From: Muribaculaceae bacterium
Lineage (GTDB): Bacteria > Bacteroidota > Bacteroidia > Bacteroidales > Muribaculaceae
Assembly: GCA_029060625.1 (NCBI GenBank)
Contig: JAIDTO010000157.1
Span: 1 to 34,944 of the forward strand
Reading direction: 5' to 3'
DNA: 34,944 nt
A program made the translations under genes and the position numbers. Below are positions 8,906 through 19,547 of the stretch, piece after piece. Numbering within the stretch: position 1 is the stretch's first letter; each line of letters begins with the position of its first letter. Under the pieces are notes generated by a model. That model searched no databases. It had not been told where the DNA came from and saw nothing but the letters and a program-made list of their open reading frames with translations.

Positions 8906-9448
8906 ATGACACTATTCATAATCGGCTATATGGCCTCGGGCAAGACGACATTCGGTCGGGCTCTCGCACGCCAGACAGGCTTGCAGCATATTGACCTTGA
9001 CTTTTATATCGAACAGAGATTCCACTCTACTGTCAGGGAGATCTTTGCGCAGAAGGGTGAAGCTGAATTCCGACGAATTGAGAGCGCTATGCTCAGAGAG
9101 GTGGGAGAAATGTCGGATGTAGTGATCTCATGTGGAGGAGGCACTCCTTGCAATGGCGACAACATGGAGTATATGAACACGAGAGGAATCACCGTATGCC
9201 TTCAGGCTTCAGACGATGTGATTGCTGAGAGAATCCTTCAGGCAGGCAACAAGCGTCCGCTCATGGCAGGGAAGTCAAAGGAGGAGATACTCCAGACTTT
9301 AAGAGAGCATATGGAAGTGAGGAAACCATTCTACGACCGCGCATCAGTCATAATCTCGGGCGACAAACTTGAGAATAAACGGCAGATATCAGAGACAGTA
9401 GAAGACTTTATCAAAAATCATTTCCACAATTTGGAAAAAAAAGAATAA
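8906..9448 (+). CDS. aroK: Shikimate kinase
   Basis: Walker A GYMASGKTTFG, DLDFYIEQ, FRRIES, SCGGGTP and RPLM motifs. Confidence 0.93.
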   Translation: MTLFIIGYMASGKTTFGRALARQTGLQHIDLDFYIEQRFHSTVREIFAQKGEAEFRRIESAMLREVGEMSDVVISCGGGTPCNGDNMEYMNTRGITVCLQASDDVIAERILQAGNKRPLMAGKSKEEILQTLREHMEVRKPFYDRASVIISGDKLENKRQISETVEDFIKNHFHNLEKKE

Positions 9449-9461
9449 TTTGTTAATTTTG
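9430..9461 (+). promoter_or_regulatory. Bacteroidetes-type promoter (-33 TTTG, 20 bp, -7 TAATTTTG)
   Basis: TTTG 9430-9433 and TAATTTTG 9454-9461, upstream of the alanine dehydrogenase-like gene. Confidence 0.65.
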
Positions 9462-9517
9462 CCGATGCGGAGCACTTGGTGTTCCTGACTTTTCTGATTC
9501 CTATAAACACAAGAGCC

Positions 9518-10636
9518 ATGAATAAAGAAGCAATAGAGAAAGAAACAGCAACCCTTGAGCTTGAGCCACTGCTTATGCACGCGAATATGCTGAGCAACGG
9601 AGAAAGCATCGACATAGCAATGCTTGCCAACTATCCTGACACAGATGAGACACGTATGCTTCTCACGCCGGAGGCGTGTGGATTGCTGACATCCGCTGGC
9701 CTTAAGGTGGCTATGGAGGAGGGTGCCGGTGTCGATATTTCTTTCAGTGATGATGCATATGCAGAATATGGAGTCAAGATAGTGTCGCGCGAAGAGGCTT
9801 TGGGTGCTTCGATAGTGCTTTCTTTCTCTCCGCTCCGCACATCAGACATAATGCTGATGAAACCCGGCAGCTCATTGCTCTGCACGATGGCATCCGGCCT
9901 GATTGACAAGGAGTCGATCAAGGCCCTGCTTGACATGGACATCACGATGGGTTGCCTTGACAACATGTATAGCCACAACGACACCCCAATCTTTGCAGAT
10001 ATCATTGATGAGATCGACGGGCGTGCGGCTATCATGTATGCGCAGGAGAATCTTTCTTACTTAGGAGGAGGAAAGGGAGTGCTTCTTGCAAGTGTAGCCG
10101 GTATCAATCCATGTGAAGTGCTCATAATAGGAGATGGCACCGACGTCTATTCAGCAGCCAAGGCTGCCCTGAATATGGGAGCACAAGTGACAGTGGTCAA
10201 CAACGACGTGTCGATGCTTGCAGTGGCAAGGGATATATGCGGATCCCAGATACAGACCATCATGATCCATCCCCGTGTGCTCTACAACAAGGTGAAAACC
10301 GCAGACGTAATCCTTCTTGGCACCACCACACGCCAATTTGAATTCCCCAAGAATCTTTCGGCTGTGATGAAAGACAGTGCCTATGTGCTTGATTTCAAAG
10401 AGTCTCATCCATCCGTATCAGTGCCCCGCACGGTAGCTATGGCCTTGAGTAATGTTCTTGTAAACTTCTTTGAGGAACTGCGTCTGAAGGAAAACTTCGA
10501 CAGCATGATTTCCACAAATGAGGGTGTACAGCAGGGAATAGTGACATACCACGGAAAACTTGTAGATAAGCTGGTGGGATCTTATACCGGGTTGCCTTCA
10601 GCAGATCTCTCTGTGATGCTTGCCGCACGCAATTAA
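9518..10636 (+). CDS. Alanine dehydrogenase/PNT-family protein
   Basis: TRMLLTPEACGLLTSAGLKVAMEEGAG (AlaDh/PNT N-domain) and NAD-binding domain VLIIGDGTDVYSAAKAALNMGAQVTVVN. Start placed at the second Met (9518), since the 9476 start lies between the promoter and this ATG. Confidence 0.82.
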   Translation: MNKEAIEKETATLELEPLLMHANMLSNGESIDIAMLANYPDTDETRMLLTPEACGLLTSAGLKVAMEEGAGVDISFSDDAYAEYGVKIVSREEALGASIVLSFSPLRTSDIMLMKPGSSLLCTMASGLIDKESIKALLDMDITMGCLDNMYSHNDTPIFADIIDEIDGRAAIMYAQENLSYLGGGKGVLLASVAGINPCEVLIIGDGTDVYSAAKAALNMGAQVTVVNNDVSMLAVARDICGSQIQTIMIHPRVLYNKVKTADVILLGTTTRQFEFPKNLSAVMKDSAYVLDFKESHPSVSVPRTVAMALSNVLVNFFEELRLKENFDSMISTNEGVQQGIVTYHGKLVDKLVGSYTGLPSADLSVMLAARN

Positions 10637-10652
10637 TCAGTAAATCTGAGGG

Positions 10653-11735
10653 ATGAGGATAATCCATGTCCTTTCTTCTGTAATGTGGTCGGGTGTGGAG
10701 CGTTATGCGCTCGACATTTGCCGTCATTGCCGTGATCTCGGCGATGATGTGCTTGTCATCACCCGCGATGCAAGGGCTGTGGACGATGTGTTCCGCCGTC
10801 AGGGAATAGATGTGCGGTTTGCTCCCTTGGGTGGTTTCCTTTCATATCATGCAGTGAAAGGGATATGCGATGTGCTTAATGAAAGCACTGCGCCTACAGC
10901 CGTGCACTGCCATAATACGCGCGATGCGTTTGCAGCTCTCACAGCCCGTCGGCTATTGGGGCGGCATGATATAAGGGTGCTTCTGACGCGGCATTATGTA
11001 AGAAGGGCAGGGAGATCGCCATTCCATAGGTTTGTCTATAGAAATGTAGACCATATGATATTCGTTTCGCGAATAGCCAGGGACAAGTTTCTGTCAGGGT
11101 GGCATTGGAAGGGACGTTATGCCGACGATGATATCAATGCCGTGGTGATCCATAATAGTCTCAATATAGAATTGGAGCCTGTGGTGGCAGAACCGGCTAA
11201 AGGTCCTGTCACAGCAATGTATCTCGGGCGTCTTGCTCCTGACAAAGGGCTGGAGGAGCTTATCGATGCCCTTGTGATATTGAAGTCGATGAAGATACGT
11301 CTCAAAATCGTGGGTACGGGTCATCCCGACTACGTGGATTCACTTAGGCGAAGGGCCTTGACGGCAGGGGTGATGCACATGATAGACTGGCCGAGGCATA
11401 AGGAGAATACGGAAGACTATATCCGGATGTCGCATTTTGGAGTGCTTCCATCGACAGCCCCGGAGGCTTTTGGGCTCTCGAATATCGAATTCATGAAGGA
11501 GGGTCGACCCATTGTATGCACCGACAATGGAGCACAGCCTGAATATATCACTCACGGACGGGAGGGAATCTTAGTGCCACCACACAATGCAGAGCAGCTG
11601 GCAGCAGAAATGCGGAAGCTTGCTCTCTCAAGCGAGATGCGCCGGAAAATAGGGGAGGCCGCGAGGCAACGGTTTGAGAGGGAACTTTCCTGGCCTCAAT
11701 TTATTGGGAAGGTTTACCCTCTTTACACACAGTAG
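10653..11735 (+). CDS. Glycosyltransferase family 4 protein
   Basis: MRIIHVLSSVMWSGVERYALDIC N-domain; AMYLGRLAPDKGLEELIDAL; PEAFGLSNIEFMKEGRPIVCTDNG (E-x7-E motif region). Confidence 0.9.
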   Translation: MRIIHVLSSVMWSGVERYALDICRHCRDLGDDVLVITRDARAVDDVFRRQGIDVRFAPLGGFLSYHAVKGICDVLNESTAPTAVHCHNTRDAFAALTARRLLGRHDIRVLLTRHYVRRAGRSPFHRFVYRNVDHMIFVSRIARDKFLSGWHWKGRYADDDINAVVIHNSLNIELEPVVAEPAKGPVTAMYLGRLAPDKGLEELIDALVILKSMKIRLKIVGTGHPDYVDSLRRRALTAGVMHMIDWPRHKENTEDYIRMSHFGVLPSTAPEAFGLSNIEFMKEGRPIVCTDNGAQPEYITHGREGILVPPHNAEQLAAEMRKLALSSEMRRKIGEAARQRFERELSWPQFIGKVYPLYTQ

Positions 11736-11784
11736 TCAATAATTAAGAATTGAGACGCGAGTAAAGAAGATTTTTGCTGAAAAA

Positions 11785-11816
11785 TTTGGATATTCTAAAA
11801 AAATAGATTAATTTTG
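11785..11816 (+). promoter_or_regulatory. Bacteroidetes-type promoter for tRNA-Pro (-33 TTTG, 20 bp, -7 TAATTTTG)
   Basis: TTTG 11785-11788 and TAATTTTG 11809-11816. Confidence 0.75.
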
Positions 11817-11857
11817 CAGTCGCAATTGAGCGGCAACCGTCGCATGGAAATTGCACT

Positions 11858-11931
11858 CGGGGTGTAGCACAGTTGGTTAGCGCGCTACGTTCGGGACGTA
11901 GAGGTCGGGCGTTCGAGTCGCCTCACCCCGA
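11858..11931 (+). tRNA. tRNA-Pro, anticodon CGG
   Basis: Acceptor CGGGGTG/CACCCCG, anticodon stem CTACG/CGTAG with loop TTCGGGA (anticodon CGG at 11892-11894), T-arm GGGCG TTCGAGT CGCCT; 3' CCA not encoded. Confidence 0.95.
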
Positions 11932-11940
11932 CAAAAACCA

Positions 11941-11978
11941 AAAAAACGATGTGGCTCATTGAGTCACATCGTTTTTTT
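11941..11978. terminator. Bidirectional Rho-independent terminator
   Basis: aaaaaacgatgtggctc-att-gagtcacatcgttttttt, long stem flanked by A-tract and T-tract between convergent tRNA-Pro and nudC-like gene. Confidence 0.9.
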
Positions 11979-11985
11979 ATGTTTT

Positions 11986-12639
11986 TTAAAGTTTATGTTC
12001 AATCCAGAGGTCGATGATGTGGCGCGACAGTGAAGGAGGAGAGGGCAATGGCGGATGATTGTCGCGTGTGAACCATCCGGCTGATGTGAGTTCGCCATCA
12101 GAGAGGCGGATATCACCACTTTTATATTTGGCAGTGAAGCCAACCATCAATTGCCCCGGGAAGGGCCAGCTTTGGCTTCCTATATACTTTATATTGTCGA
12201 CTTCAATTGATGTCTCTTCTTTCACTTCGCGCGCGACGCATTGCTCGAGTGATTCCCCTGTCTCGACAAATCCTGCCACCAGGGCATGCACATCGGCATG
12301 CTTGAAATTGGCCGCGTGAACAAGGAGCGCTTCCTGCCCATTGCAGCGAGTGACAAGCACTACCATAGCCGGGGAAAGCTGAGGCCAAATCTCACGCCCA
12401 CACTCATTGCATTTCACAGATATTTCGGTGGAAGGATGCATTGCTCCTCCGCAAAATCCACAGAATTTATGAGCTGTATGGAAGTTCCTGAGTTCTTGTG
12501 CGCGGACTGCCTGTTGCCATTTCTCATCACCGAGGCGCTCCCACGATGCACGGAGCTCGACCCATTCGGCATCCGTCTCAATATGCGCGAAGTCATTTCC
12601 TTTTAGGCCGACGCATCCATCTTTTAGCAAGATATTCAT
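11986..12639 (-). CDS. nudC: NADH pyrophosphatase-like NUDIX hydrolase
   Basis: Zinc ribbon CGFCGG...CNECGREIWPQLSPAMVVLV and Nudix box GFVETGESLEQCVAREVKEETSIEV. Confidence 0.9.
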   Translation of the reverse strand: MNILLKDGCVGLKGNDFAHIETDAEWVELRASWERLGDEKWQQAVRAQELRNFHTAHKFCGFCGGAMHPSTEISVKCNECGREIWPQLSPAMVVLVTRCNGQEALLVHAANFKHADVHALVAGFVETGESLEQCVAREVKEETSIEVDNIKYIGSQSWPFPGQLMVGFTAKYKSGDIRLSDGELTSAGWFTRDNHPPLPSPPSLSRHIIDLWIEHKL

Positions 12640-13094
12640 AACTTATCGAGCATTTCTGAGGCTGAGAGCCCTGATTCAGGATGATGCCATTCCGGGGCAA
12701 GCTCAGCAAGGGGTTTTAGAAAAAAATCTCTTTTGGCAAGGTGAGGGTGCGGAATTTTTAGTGACGGAGAGTCATAGGCATCTCCGTCGGCAGCCATGAT
12801 GTCGATGTCGATCTCACGGTCATTGTATGAGCCATCCCATCTTCGGTGTCCACGAGGGGAAATGTTTTTTTCTATGATTTGCAGGCGTCGGAGCACTTCT
12901 TCCGGCTCCTCATCGCTTTCTATTGCCAGACCAATATTGACAAAACGATTGGTGGAGTTGAACCCCCAAGGGTCCGACTCCACCTTATGGCTTGTCTCAT
13001 ATGGTCCGAACTCCTCACCGATTGCCTTCATGGCACGAGTGAGGTGGAGCAACCGGTTGCCCAAGTTGCTGCCAAGGTTCAGATAATATTTCAT
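12636..13094 (-). CDS. folK: 2-amino-4-hydroxy-6-hydroxymethyldihydropteridine diphosphokinase
   Basis: [30 protein letters not shown] and [20 protein letters not shown] motifs; overlaps neighbours by 4 bp. Confidence 0.93.
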   Translation of the reverse strand: MKYYLNLGSNLGNRLLHLTRAMKAIGEEFGPYETSHKVESDPWGFNSTNRFVNIGLAIESDEEPEEVLRRLQIIEKNISPRGHRRWDGSYNDREIDIDIMAADGDAYDSPSLKIPHPHLAKRDFFLKPLAELAPEWHHPESGLSASEMLDKL

Positions 13095-15928
13095 AGTTTC
13101 TTCTTAACTTCCACTTCTTCGTATCCTTCGATGAGGTCGCCTTCGTGAATGTCATTGTAGCCGGCAACGGAGAGACCGCAGTCATAGCCGCTTACAACTT
13201 CCTTGACATCATCCTTGAAGCGTTTCAGCGATCCAAGCTCACCGGTGTAGACCACGATGCCGTCGCGGATCACGCGGATCTTGCTGCGGCTCTTAATGCG
13301 GCCATCACGCACGATTGCACCGGCAATGGTGCCGACCTTCGAGATATGGTAGGTCTGGAGCACTTCTGCCGTACCTGTGATCTCTTCCTTGATTTCCGGA
13401 GAAAGAAGACCTTCCATGGCCTGCTTCACTTCCTCAATCGCCTTATAGATGACGGAGTAGAGACGAATTTCCACACCTTCTTTCTCAGCTTCTTTTCGTG
13501 CTGCTCCTGAAGGACGCACCTGGAAACCGATGATGATGGCGTCGGAAGCGGCTGCGAGGGTGACATCACTCTCTGAAATTGCACCTACACCCTTATGAAG
13601 CACATTGACTTGGATCTCCGGAGTGGAGAGCTTGATAAGGGAGTCGGAGAGAGCCTCAATGGAGCCGTCCACGTCACCTTTGACAACGAGGTTAAGCTCG
13701 TGGAAGTCGTTGAGGGCACGGCGGCGCCCAAGTTCTTCGAGTCCGAGACGCTTTGTGGTGCGGAGTCCGAGTTCTCGCTGCAGCTGCTCACGCTTGGCAG
13801 CAATCTCACGTGCTTCCTGTTCGGTCTCGAGCACATTGAATGTGTCGCCTGCAGCGGGAGCTCCATTAAGACCGAGAATCAGCACCGGAGTAGATGGCCC
13901 GGCTTCCTTAACGCGCTGGTTACGCTCGTTGAACATAGCCTTGATCTTACCATGGTGGGTGCCGGCAAGAAGAACATCACCCACGTGCAATGTGCCGTTC
14001 TGTACCATTACAGTAGCCACATAGCCGCGCCCCTTATCGAGTGAAGATTCAATTATCGAACCGATAGCACGTCGGTTAGGATTAGCCTTGAGCTCGAGCA
14101 TTTCAGCTTCAAGAAGTACCTTCTCCATCAGTTCATCGACACCGATACCTTTCTTAGCAGAGATATCCTGACTCTGATACTTGCCACCCCAGTCCTCAAC
14201 GAGATAGTTCATTCCGGCGAGTTGTTCCTTGATCTTGTCGGGATTAGCTGTAGGCTTATCAATCTTGTTGATGGCGAACACCATCGGAACGCCGGCAGCC
14301 GTAGCGTGGTTGATAGCCTCGATGGTCTGTGGCATCACATCGTCGTCGGCTGCCACTATAATAATGGCAAGGTCAGTGATCTTGGCACCACGCGCACGCA
14401 TGGCGGTAAATGCCTCGTGGCCCGGAGTGTCGAGGAATGTGATGTGGCGGCCATCGCTTAGTTTGACGTTGTATGCACCGATGTGCTGTGTGATTCCGCC
14501 GGCCTCGCCTGCGATCACATTAGCATTTCGAATATAGTCGAGGAGTGAAGTCTTACCATGGTCTACGTGGCCCATGACGGTCACAATTGGTGGACGGGGC
14601 ACAAGATCTTCCTCTGCATCCTCTTCTGTGGCAATCGCGTTGGTGACTTCTGCACTGACGTATTCCGTAGAGAATCCGAATTCTTCAGCCACGATGTTGA
14701 TAGTCTCGGCATCAAGGCGCTGATTGATCGACACCATTACGCCGAGGTTCATACAAGTGGCGATGACATTATTGACCGGAACGTCCATCATCTGGGCGAG
14801 GTCGTTGGCTGTCACGAACTCGGTCAGCTTAAGCACCTTGCTTTCAGCTGCGGCAGCAGCTGCGGCAGCCTCTTCCCTGTTGTGGAACTCGTCGCGTTTC
14901 TCCTTACGCCATTTCACAGCCTTCTTGGTCTGCTTATTGGTGAGGCGTGCGAGAGTTTCCTTCACCTGCTTCTGAACGTCTTCGGCACTTACCTCCTGAC
15001 GCTGCTGTGGCTTGTTGCGTTCGCTGCCTTTTTTGTTGCGGTTGCGTCCTTCGCGATTCGATTCACCTTGTTGTCCACCTTTGCCTGACTTCCCGCCCTG
15101 CTTTTCAGGACGCTGGTTTGTGCCATGGGCAGCAGCCTTATCGATATCAACTTTCTCCTTTCCGATACGGTTGCGGCGCTTGCGGTCGTTGCCGGATGCA
15201 CCTTGTGCATTGCCGCCCTGTCCGCCACGGTTTCGTTCGCTTCTGCTCTTCTTCTTAGGGCGTGTGTTTTGGTTGAGAGTGTCGAGGTCGATTGTGCCGA
15301 GCACCTTAATCTTTGGAGCCTCGGCAGTAGCCTTTAGTCGGAATACGCCGTTGGTCTCAGTGCCCTCGAGTTCCGGCTTCGGCTTGCTTTGGTGCTCGCT
15401 TTTTTTCTGCTCCTGACGTCTCTCGGGTGCAGGCTGGGGTTTAGGCTGCGGCTTTGGCTCAGGCTTTTTTTCTGGTTTAGGCTCCACAGCCGGTTTGGGC
15501 TTAGGAGCCGGCTCTTGTCTTGGTTGAGGAGCCGGTTGAGGTTTTGGTTGAGTTTGAACTTGCGGCTGTGGTTTGGGTTCCGGAGCTTTTTCAACCGGTT
15601 TTTCCTTATTCTTATCCACCGGACGACCTGTCTGAAGATCTATATGGCCTACAATCTTAGGCCCAACCGGCTTGCGTGGTTCGGCAGCCTTTTCTCGTTC
15701 CTGGCGAGCGGTCTTCTTGTCCTCGCGACGCTGTGTGGCTTGGTCAGTAGCCTGTTCCTTGGCGTTCTTGTCGGTACTGAATGCCCGTGTGAGGATATTG
15801 ATGGCGTCTTCATCGATCCTTATGTTAGGGTCGTCGGCCACCTCTATGTTGTGTTTGCGAAGAAGCTCAGCGGCAGTGCCAATGCCTACGTTGAGGTCTT
15901 TCGCTATTTTTCCTAATTTTGTTCGCAT
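13091..15928 (-). CDS. infB: Translation initiation factor IF-2
   Basis: [49 protein letters not shown]; Pro/Lys/Gln-rich N-terminal region. Confidence 0.98.
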   Translation of the reverse strand: MRTKLGKIAKDLNVGIGTAAELLRKHNIEVADDPNIRIDEDAINILTRAFSTDKNAKEQATDQATQRREDKKTARQEREKAAEPRKPVGPKIVGHIDLQTGRPVDKNKEKPVEKAPEPKPQPQVQTQPKPQPAPQPRQEPAPKPKPAVEPKPEKKPEPKPQPKPQPAPERRQEQKKSEHQSKPKPELEGTETNGVFRLKATAEAPKIKVLGTIDLDTLNQNTRPKKKSRSERNRGGQGGNAQGASGNDRKRRNRIGKEKVDIDKAAAHGTNQRPEKQGGKSGKGGQQGESNREGRNRNKKGSERNKPQQRQEVSAEDVQKQVKETLARLTNKQTKKAVKWRKEKRDEFHNREEAAAAAAAAESKVLKLTEFVTANDLAQMMDVPVNNVIATCMNLGVMVSINQRLDAETINIVAEEFGFSTEYVSAEVTNAIATEEDAEEDLVPRPPIVTVMGHVDHGKTSLLDYIRNANVIAGEAGGITQHIGAYNVKLSDGRHITFLDTPGHEAFTAMRARGAKITDLAIIIVAADDDVMPQTIEAINHATAAGVPMVFAINKIDKPTANPDKIKEQLAGMNYLVEDWGGKYQSQDISAKKGIGVDELMEKVLLEAEMLELKANPNRRAIGSIIESSLDKGRGYVATVMVQNGTLHVGDVLLAGTHHGKIKAMFNERNQRVKEAGPSTPVLILGLNGAPAAGDTFNVLETEQEAREIAAKREQLQRELGLRTTKRLGLEELGRRRALNDFHELNLVVKGDVDGSIEALSDSLIKLSTPEIQVNVLHKGVGAISESDVTLAAASDAIIIGFQVRPSGAARKEAEKEGVEIRLYSVIYKAIEEVKQAMEGLLSPEIKEEITGTAEVLQTYHISKVGTIAGAIVRDGRIKSRSKIRVIRDGIVVYTGELGSLKRFKDDVKEVVSGYDCGLSVAGYNDIHEGDLIEGYEEVEVKKKL

Positions 15929-15960
15929 TCGCTATCGTTTAATGGGTTTAAAATAATTGG

Positions 15961-17211
15961 TCAGTCTTCAAATTCTGCACGGAGCACCTGCATCACGTGT
16001 TCCAGTGTCTCATCTTCGAGGTCTGCCTGGGCGAGGGTTGATTCAGATGCATTTAGCACAGCTTTTGCAGTTCCGAGACCGAGATCCTTGAGGGTTTCAA
16101 TAACCCATCCATCGATTTCATCGCGGAATTCGTCGAGGTAGATATCTTCTTCACCTTCCTGGATGTCGCGGTAAACGTCGATGGTATAGCCTGTGATCAT
16201 AGTGGCAAGGCGAATGTTGAGACCCTCTTTGCCGATAGCAAGCGAAACTTCTTCCGGGTGCAGGAACACTTCGGCTTTCTTATCCTCTTCATTGATGCGG
16301 ATAGAGCTGATCTTCGCAGGAGAGAGCGCACGCTGGATAAAGAGAGAAGGATTGGCTGTATAGTTGAGCACGTCGATGTTCTCATTGCGGAGCTCGCGTA
16401 CGATGCCATGGATTCGGCTACCCTTTATTCCGACGCAAGCACCAACGGGGTCGATGCGATCATCGTAGCTTTCAACGGCAATCTTGGCACGCTTCCCGGG
16501 GATACGAGCCACAGCCTTTATAGTGATGAGTCCGTCGTGCACCTCAGGCACTTCCTGCTCAAAAAGGCGACGGAGGAATCGATCGTCGGTGCGGCTTACG
16601 ATTACCTTCGGATTGTTGTTGGGGTTGTCGACGCGTTTTACAACAGCTCTTACAATATCGCCTTTATGGAAGAAATCGCCGGGAATCTGCTCTTCCTTGG
16701 GCATGATGAGTTCATTCTGTTCTTCATCGATGAGGAGCATCTCTTTTTTCCATATCTGGTGGACTTCTCCAGAGATGACCTCTCCTTCTATTTCTTTAAA
16801 TTTTGAATAGACAGCATCTTTTTGGAGATCGAGAATCTTTGATTGAAGTGTCTGACGGAGGTTGAGGATAGCGCGACGACCGAACTTTTCAAAATAGATT
16901 CGTTTTGTGACATCTTCACCGATTTCACACTCCGGGTCAATTTCCCTTGCAGCAGTGATGCCGATCTGTGTGTTTTCGTTGTCGACCTCGTCATCAGCCA
17001 CCACTTCGAGATTCTGATAGATCTCGCAGTCACCCTTGTCGGGGTTCATGATGACGTCGAAATTCTCGTCGGATCCAAACTGCTTGGCAATCACGTTGCG
17101 GAAAGACTCCTCAAGCACGCTGATCAAAGTTGTTTTGTCGATGTTCTTGTGTTCCTTGAACTCTGCGAACTGGTCAACCATGTTGTTGACCGTCTCTACT
17201 TTTTTAGCCAT
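15961..17211 (-). CDS. nusA: Transcription termination/antitermination protein NusA
   Basis: RTDDRFLRRLFEQEVPEVHDGLITIKAVARIPGKRAKIAVES, DPVGACVGIKGSRI and SLAIGKEGLNIRLA. Confidence 0.97.
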   Translation of the reverse strand: MAKKVETVNNMVDQFAEFKEHKNIDKTTLISVLEESFRNVIAKQFGSDENFDVIMNPDKGDCEIYQNLEVVADDEVDNENTQIGITAAREIDPECEIGEDVTKRIYFEKFGRRAILNLRQTLQSKILDLQKDAVYSKFKEIEGEVISGEVHQIWKKEMLLIDEEQNELIMPKEEQIPGDFFHKGDIVRAVVKRVDNPNNNPKVIVSRTDDRFLRRLFEQEVPEVHDGLITIKAVARIPGKRAKIAVESYDDRIDPVGACVGIKGSRIHGIVRELRNENIDVLNYTANPSLFIQRALSPAKISSIRINEEDKKAEVFLHPEEVSLAIGKEGLNIRLATMITGYTIDVYRDIQEGEEDIYLDEFRDEIDGWVIETLKDLGLGTAKAVLNASESTLAQADLEDETLEHVMQVLRAEFED

Positions 17212-17239
17212 TATATTGAGTTTTATTTATTATTCATTA

Positions 17240-17272
17240 GGTTTTCGGGTTTTCAGGTTTTCGGGTTTTCAG
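17240..17272. repeat. Octamer array (GGTTTTCR)x4 in the nusA leader
   Basis: GGTTTTCG GGTTTTCA GGTTTTCG GGTTTTCA G, alternating R = G/A. Confidence 0.85.
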
Positions 17273-17459
17273 ACCTTAGGCATGATCCTTTGGCTTGATA
17301 TAATAAAAAAGACCTGAAGAAGCCGATTGGCCTCCCCCGGTGTCAGCGGCAGCCTGAAATCTGTCACGAGGCCGCTTGCTGAGATGGATGTGCAAGGAAT
17401 TTCGAGCAATATTCCAAAATAAACAGAGAGAACGCAAGCGTCCCCTCTGGAATCCAGTG

Positions 17460-17467
17460 CAAAGATA
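17460..17467 (-). promoter_or_regulatory. Possible -7 element (TATCTTTG) for nusA
   Basis: CAAAGATA on + is TATCTTTG on -, about 250 bp upstream of nusA; -33 element not convincing. Confidence 0.4.
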
Positions 17468-17621
17468 CAAAAAAAATTGGAGAAAATTAGAATAGTGATG
17501 GAAATAGGAATACAAACAGGTCGGTATTAACTTTAATTAAGAAAAATTAATATTTATTTAGCTTATCTGGGATAGATGTGGCTGAAGCCACACCCAGTAA
17601 AAGAGGGGGTGGCTGTCTGAA

Positions 17622-18965
17622 TTATTGGGGGGATGGGGTCGGAGTTAGGGTGACGTTGGAGGTGATGGGGTTTGAGATATTTGATAGGTCGAATGTGATG
17701 TCCGGAGATTCGGCGACGATGTCGGTGAAGGTAAAGTTGGAGAGGATGTAGTCGTCGGTCTTGCGGTCGCGGTAGAAGTTGCGCGTGCATTTAAGATGCG
17801 CGTTGCGGAATGTGACGTTGTCTACAATCGACATTGGCATCGGGTCGCGATCTACTTTATTGAAGAATTGGGTCCAGGTCTGCACTTCCACTGCATTTCT
17901 CACAGTGCCGGTGGCTCCGTCGACGAGTACATTGCGGTATTGCTGGGGTGTGTCGGGTCGCATCTTGAATAGTAGAACATGATATGTGCCGTCGAAAGTG
18001 CAATCTTTCATTATCACGTTAGAGCAGTCCCAGGCCTCGCTGCCAAAGGTGACCCCGGCGTTGGTCTTGCCAAAAGAGCAGCGGTCGATGATAACTCGCT
18101 GTGCAGGGCCGTTGCCGGCTATTGTGTCGACATATGTACCCTTCCCTCCTTTAAGGCAAACGCCATCATCGTTGACATTCATGTGGCATTGGGATATGAG
18201 GACATCATTGCACACGTCGAGGTCAATTGCATCTGTGGATGGTCCTTTCGGATATCCGTCGGTGGGTGCAAGAATGGTGACTCCAATGTACTTTACTCGT
18301 TCACAATTATAGAGATGATTGGTCCAAAAGCCTGAGTTAACCATGTGGATGCCGCTTACAGTGACATCCTTGGAGTTGGAAATATATGCCATCCGAGGTC
18401 GGAGTGCCTCGAGGTTGGTACATTTTGGATTGACTTTGCGGCGTAGCCAGAATTCATCGTAGAAGCGGTGCCCATTGCCGTCGATGGTGCCTTCTCCGGA
18501 AATAGAGAAGCCATCGCAGTGGTCGGCATTGACAAGAGCAGCGAAGTAGTTGATGGTCTGGCCCTCAAGGCGCGTTGGGATGATCTGATAATTGGTGATT
18601 GCATCTGATCCTTTCAGTTTTGCACCTTTCTCAAGGTGGAGGTGTGTGCCCGGTTTGAAGAAGAGGGAACCTGACAGGAAAGTGCCTTGAGGGATGACAA
18701 TGACTCCCCCTCCCTGCGAAGCAGCAAGGTCGATTACCTTTTGGATAGCCTCTGTCTGAATGGAGCAGCTGTCGCATGCTACTCCAAAATCTGTGACTAC
18801 ATAGCGTTTGCCGAGCTGTTCGGTCTTGGGTAGGGAAGTATCATTGAACCATTTCCCAACGGGTGAGCCGTCGGGAAATGTAATGAAGTCGGCAAATGAA
18901 GTGGATGCCGCGATGCCAAACAGCATGGTGGCGAATAGTCTCTTGATGTTACGGTAGGTCAGCAT
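17622..18965 (-). CDS. Glycoside hydrolase family 28 (polygalacturonase-like), secreted
   Basis: Signal peptide; FGVACDSCSIQTEAIQKVIDLAASQGGGVIVIPQGTFLSGSLFFK; GPSTDAIDLDVCNDVLISQCHMNVNDDGVCLKGG (catalytic Asp region of GH28). Confidence 0.9.
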   Translation of the reverse strand: MLTYRNIKRLFATMLFGIAASTSFADFITFPDGSPVGKWFNDTSLPKTEQLGKRYVVTDFGVACDSCSIQTEAIQKVIDLAASQGGGVIVIPQGTFLSGSLFFKPGTHLHLEKGAKLKGSDAITNYQIIPTRLEGQTINYFAALVNADHCDGFSISGEGTIDGNGHRFYDEFWLRRKVNPKCTNLEALRPRMAYISNSKDVTVSGIHMVNSGFWTNHLYNCERVKYIGVTILAPTDGYPKGPSTDAIDLDVCNDVLISQCHMNVNDDGVCLKGGKGTYVDTIAGNGPAQRVIIDRCSFGKTNAGVTFGSEAWDCSNVIMKDCTFDGTYHVLLFKMRPDTPQQYRNVLVDGATGTVRNAVEVQTWTQFFNKVDRDPMPMSIVDNVTFRNAHLKCTRNFYRDRKTDDYILSNFTFTDIVAESPDITFDLSNISNPITSNVTLTPTPSPQ

Positions 18966-18975
18966 TGTAATGAAT

Positions 18976-19440
18976 TTAGAATTTAAGGTCGTAGACGGCT
19001 TTTTTGATATTGGAGAAGGGGATGTCGAGCTCGGAGGTCTCGATGACAGGCTTCTTGCACCCTTCTTTTTTTACTTTTTGCTGAATAGCGAGCAGGATGC
19101 CGTTTTCATCAGCTTTGCGAAGCATGCCATGGAGCTTGCGGCCGTCGGCTGTGAGGACTTCAAGGTCTTGACCTAAGTATTTTTCATATTGTCGAGGCAC
19201 TTTGAGAGGGGATGTCAGTCCGGCTGTGCCCACTTCGAGTTCGTAGTCCTCGACATCGCGGTCGAAAGCTTCCTCAATGGCGCGTGTGAGGCGGACGCAT
19301 TCTTCGATGTCGCCTGGGGTGAGGCTGTCGATTTCCACTGTGATTTCATTGGATGGAGTGACCTTAAGGTCGGTAAGGAAATATTCGGAGTCCTTGAGTT
19401 GGTCTTCAACAAAGGACTGAAGTTCTTTTTTGTCGATCAT
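18976..19440 (-). CDS. rimP: Ribosome maturation factor RimP
   Basis: From MIDKKELQSFVEDQL; EITVEIDSLTPGDIEECVRLTRAIEEAFDRDVEDYELEVGTAGLTSPLK is typical of RimP. The 19770 start in the track is upstream of the likely ATG at 19440. Confidence 0.9.
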   Translation of the reverse strand: MIDKKELQSFVEDQLKDSEYFLTDLKVTPSNEITVEIDSLTPGDIEECVRLTRAIEEAFDRDVEDYELEVGTAGLTSPLKVPRQYEKYLGQDLEVLTADGRKLHGMLRKADENGILLAIQQKVKKEGCKKPVIETSELDIPFSNIKKAVYDLKF

Positions 19441-19489
19441 AATTCTTTGATTTTTTAAGTTGGGTATATATATAGAACAAAAAAATGAG

Positions 19490-19497
19490 TAATTTTG
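19490..19497 (+). promoter_or_regulatory. Possible -7 element (TAATTTTG) for the EamA-family gene
   Basis: TANNTTTG match; no clear -33 partner. Confidence 0.4.
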
Positions 19498-19547
19498 CAG
19501 TCGGATTTTTTTTAGCATAGTCCGGAATATAATCAGGGGCTGATGAA

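Noticed and set aside
13145-15956. Many + strand ORFs opposite infB (e.g. 13595-14044, 14558-15088, 15389-15916)
   Set aside because: Antisense to a clearly coding gene; composition explained by the infB codon pattern.
18970-19458. Plus-strand ORFs opposite rimP
   Set aside because: RimP on the minus strand has clear family motifs; the opposing frames have none.
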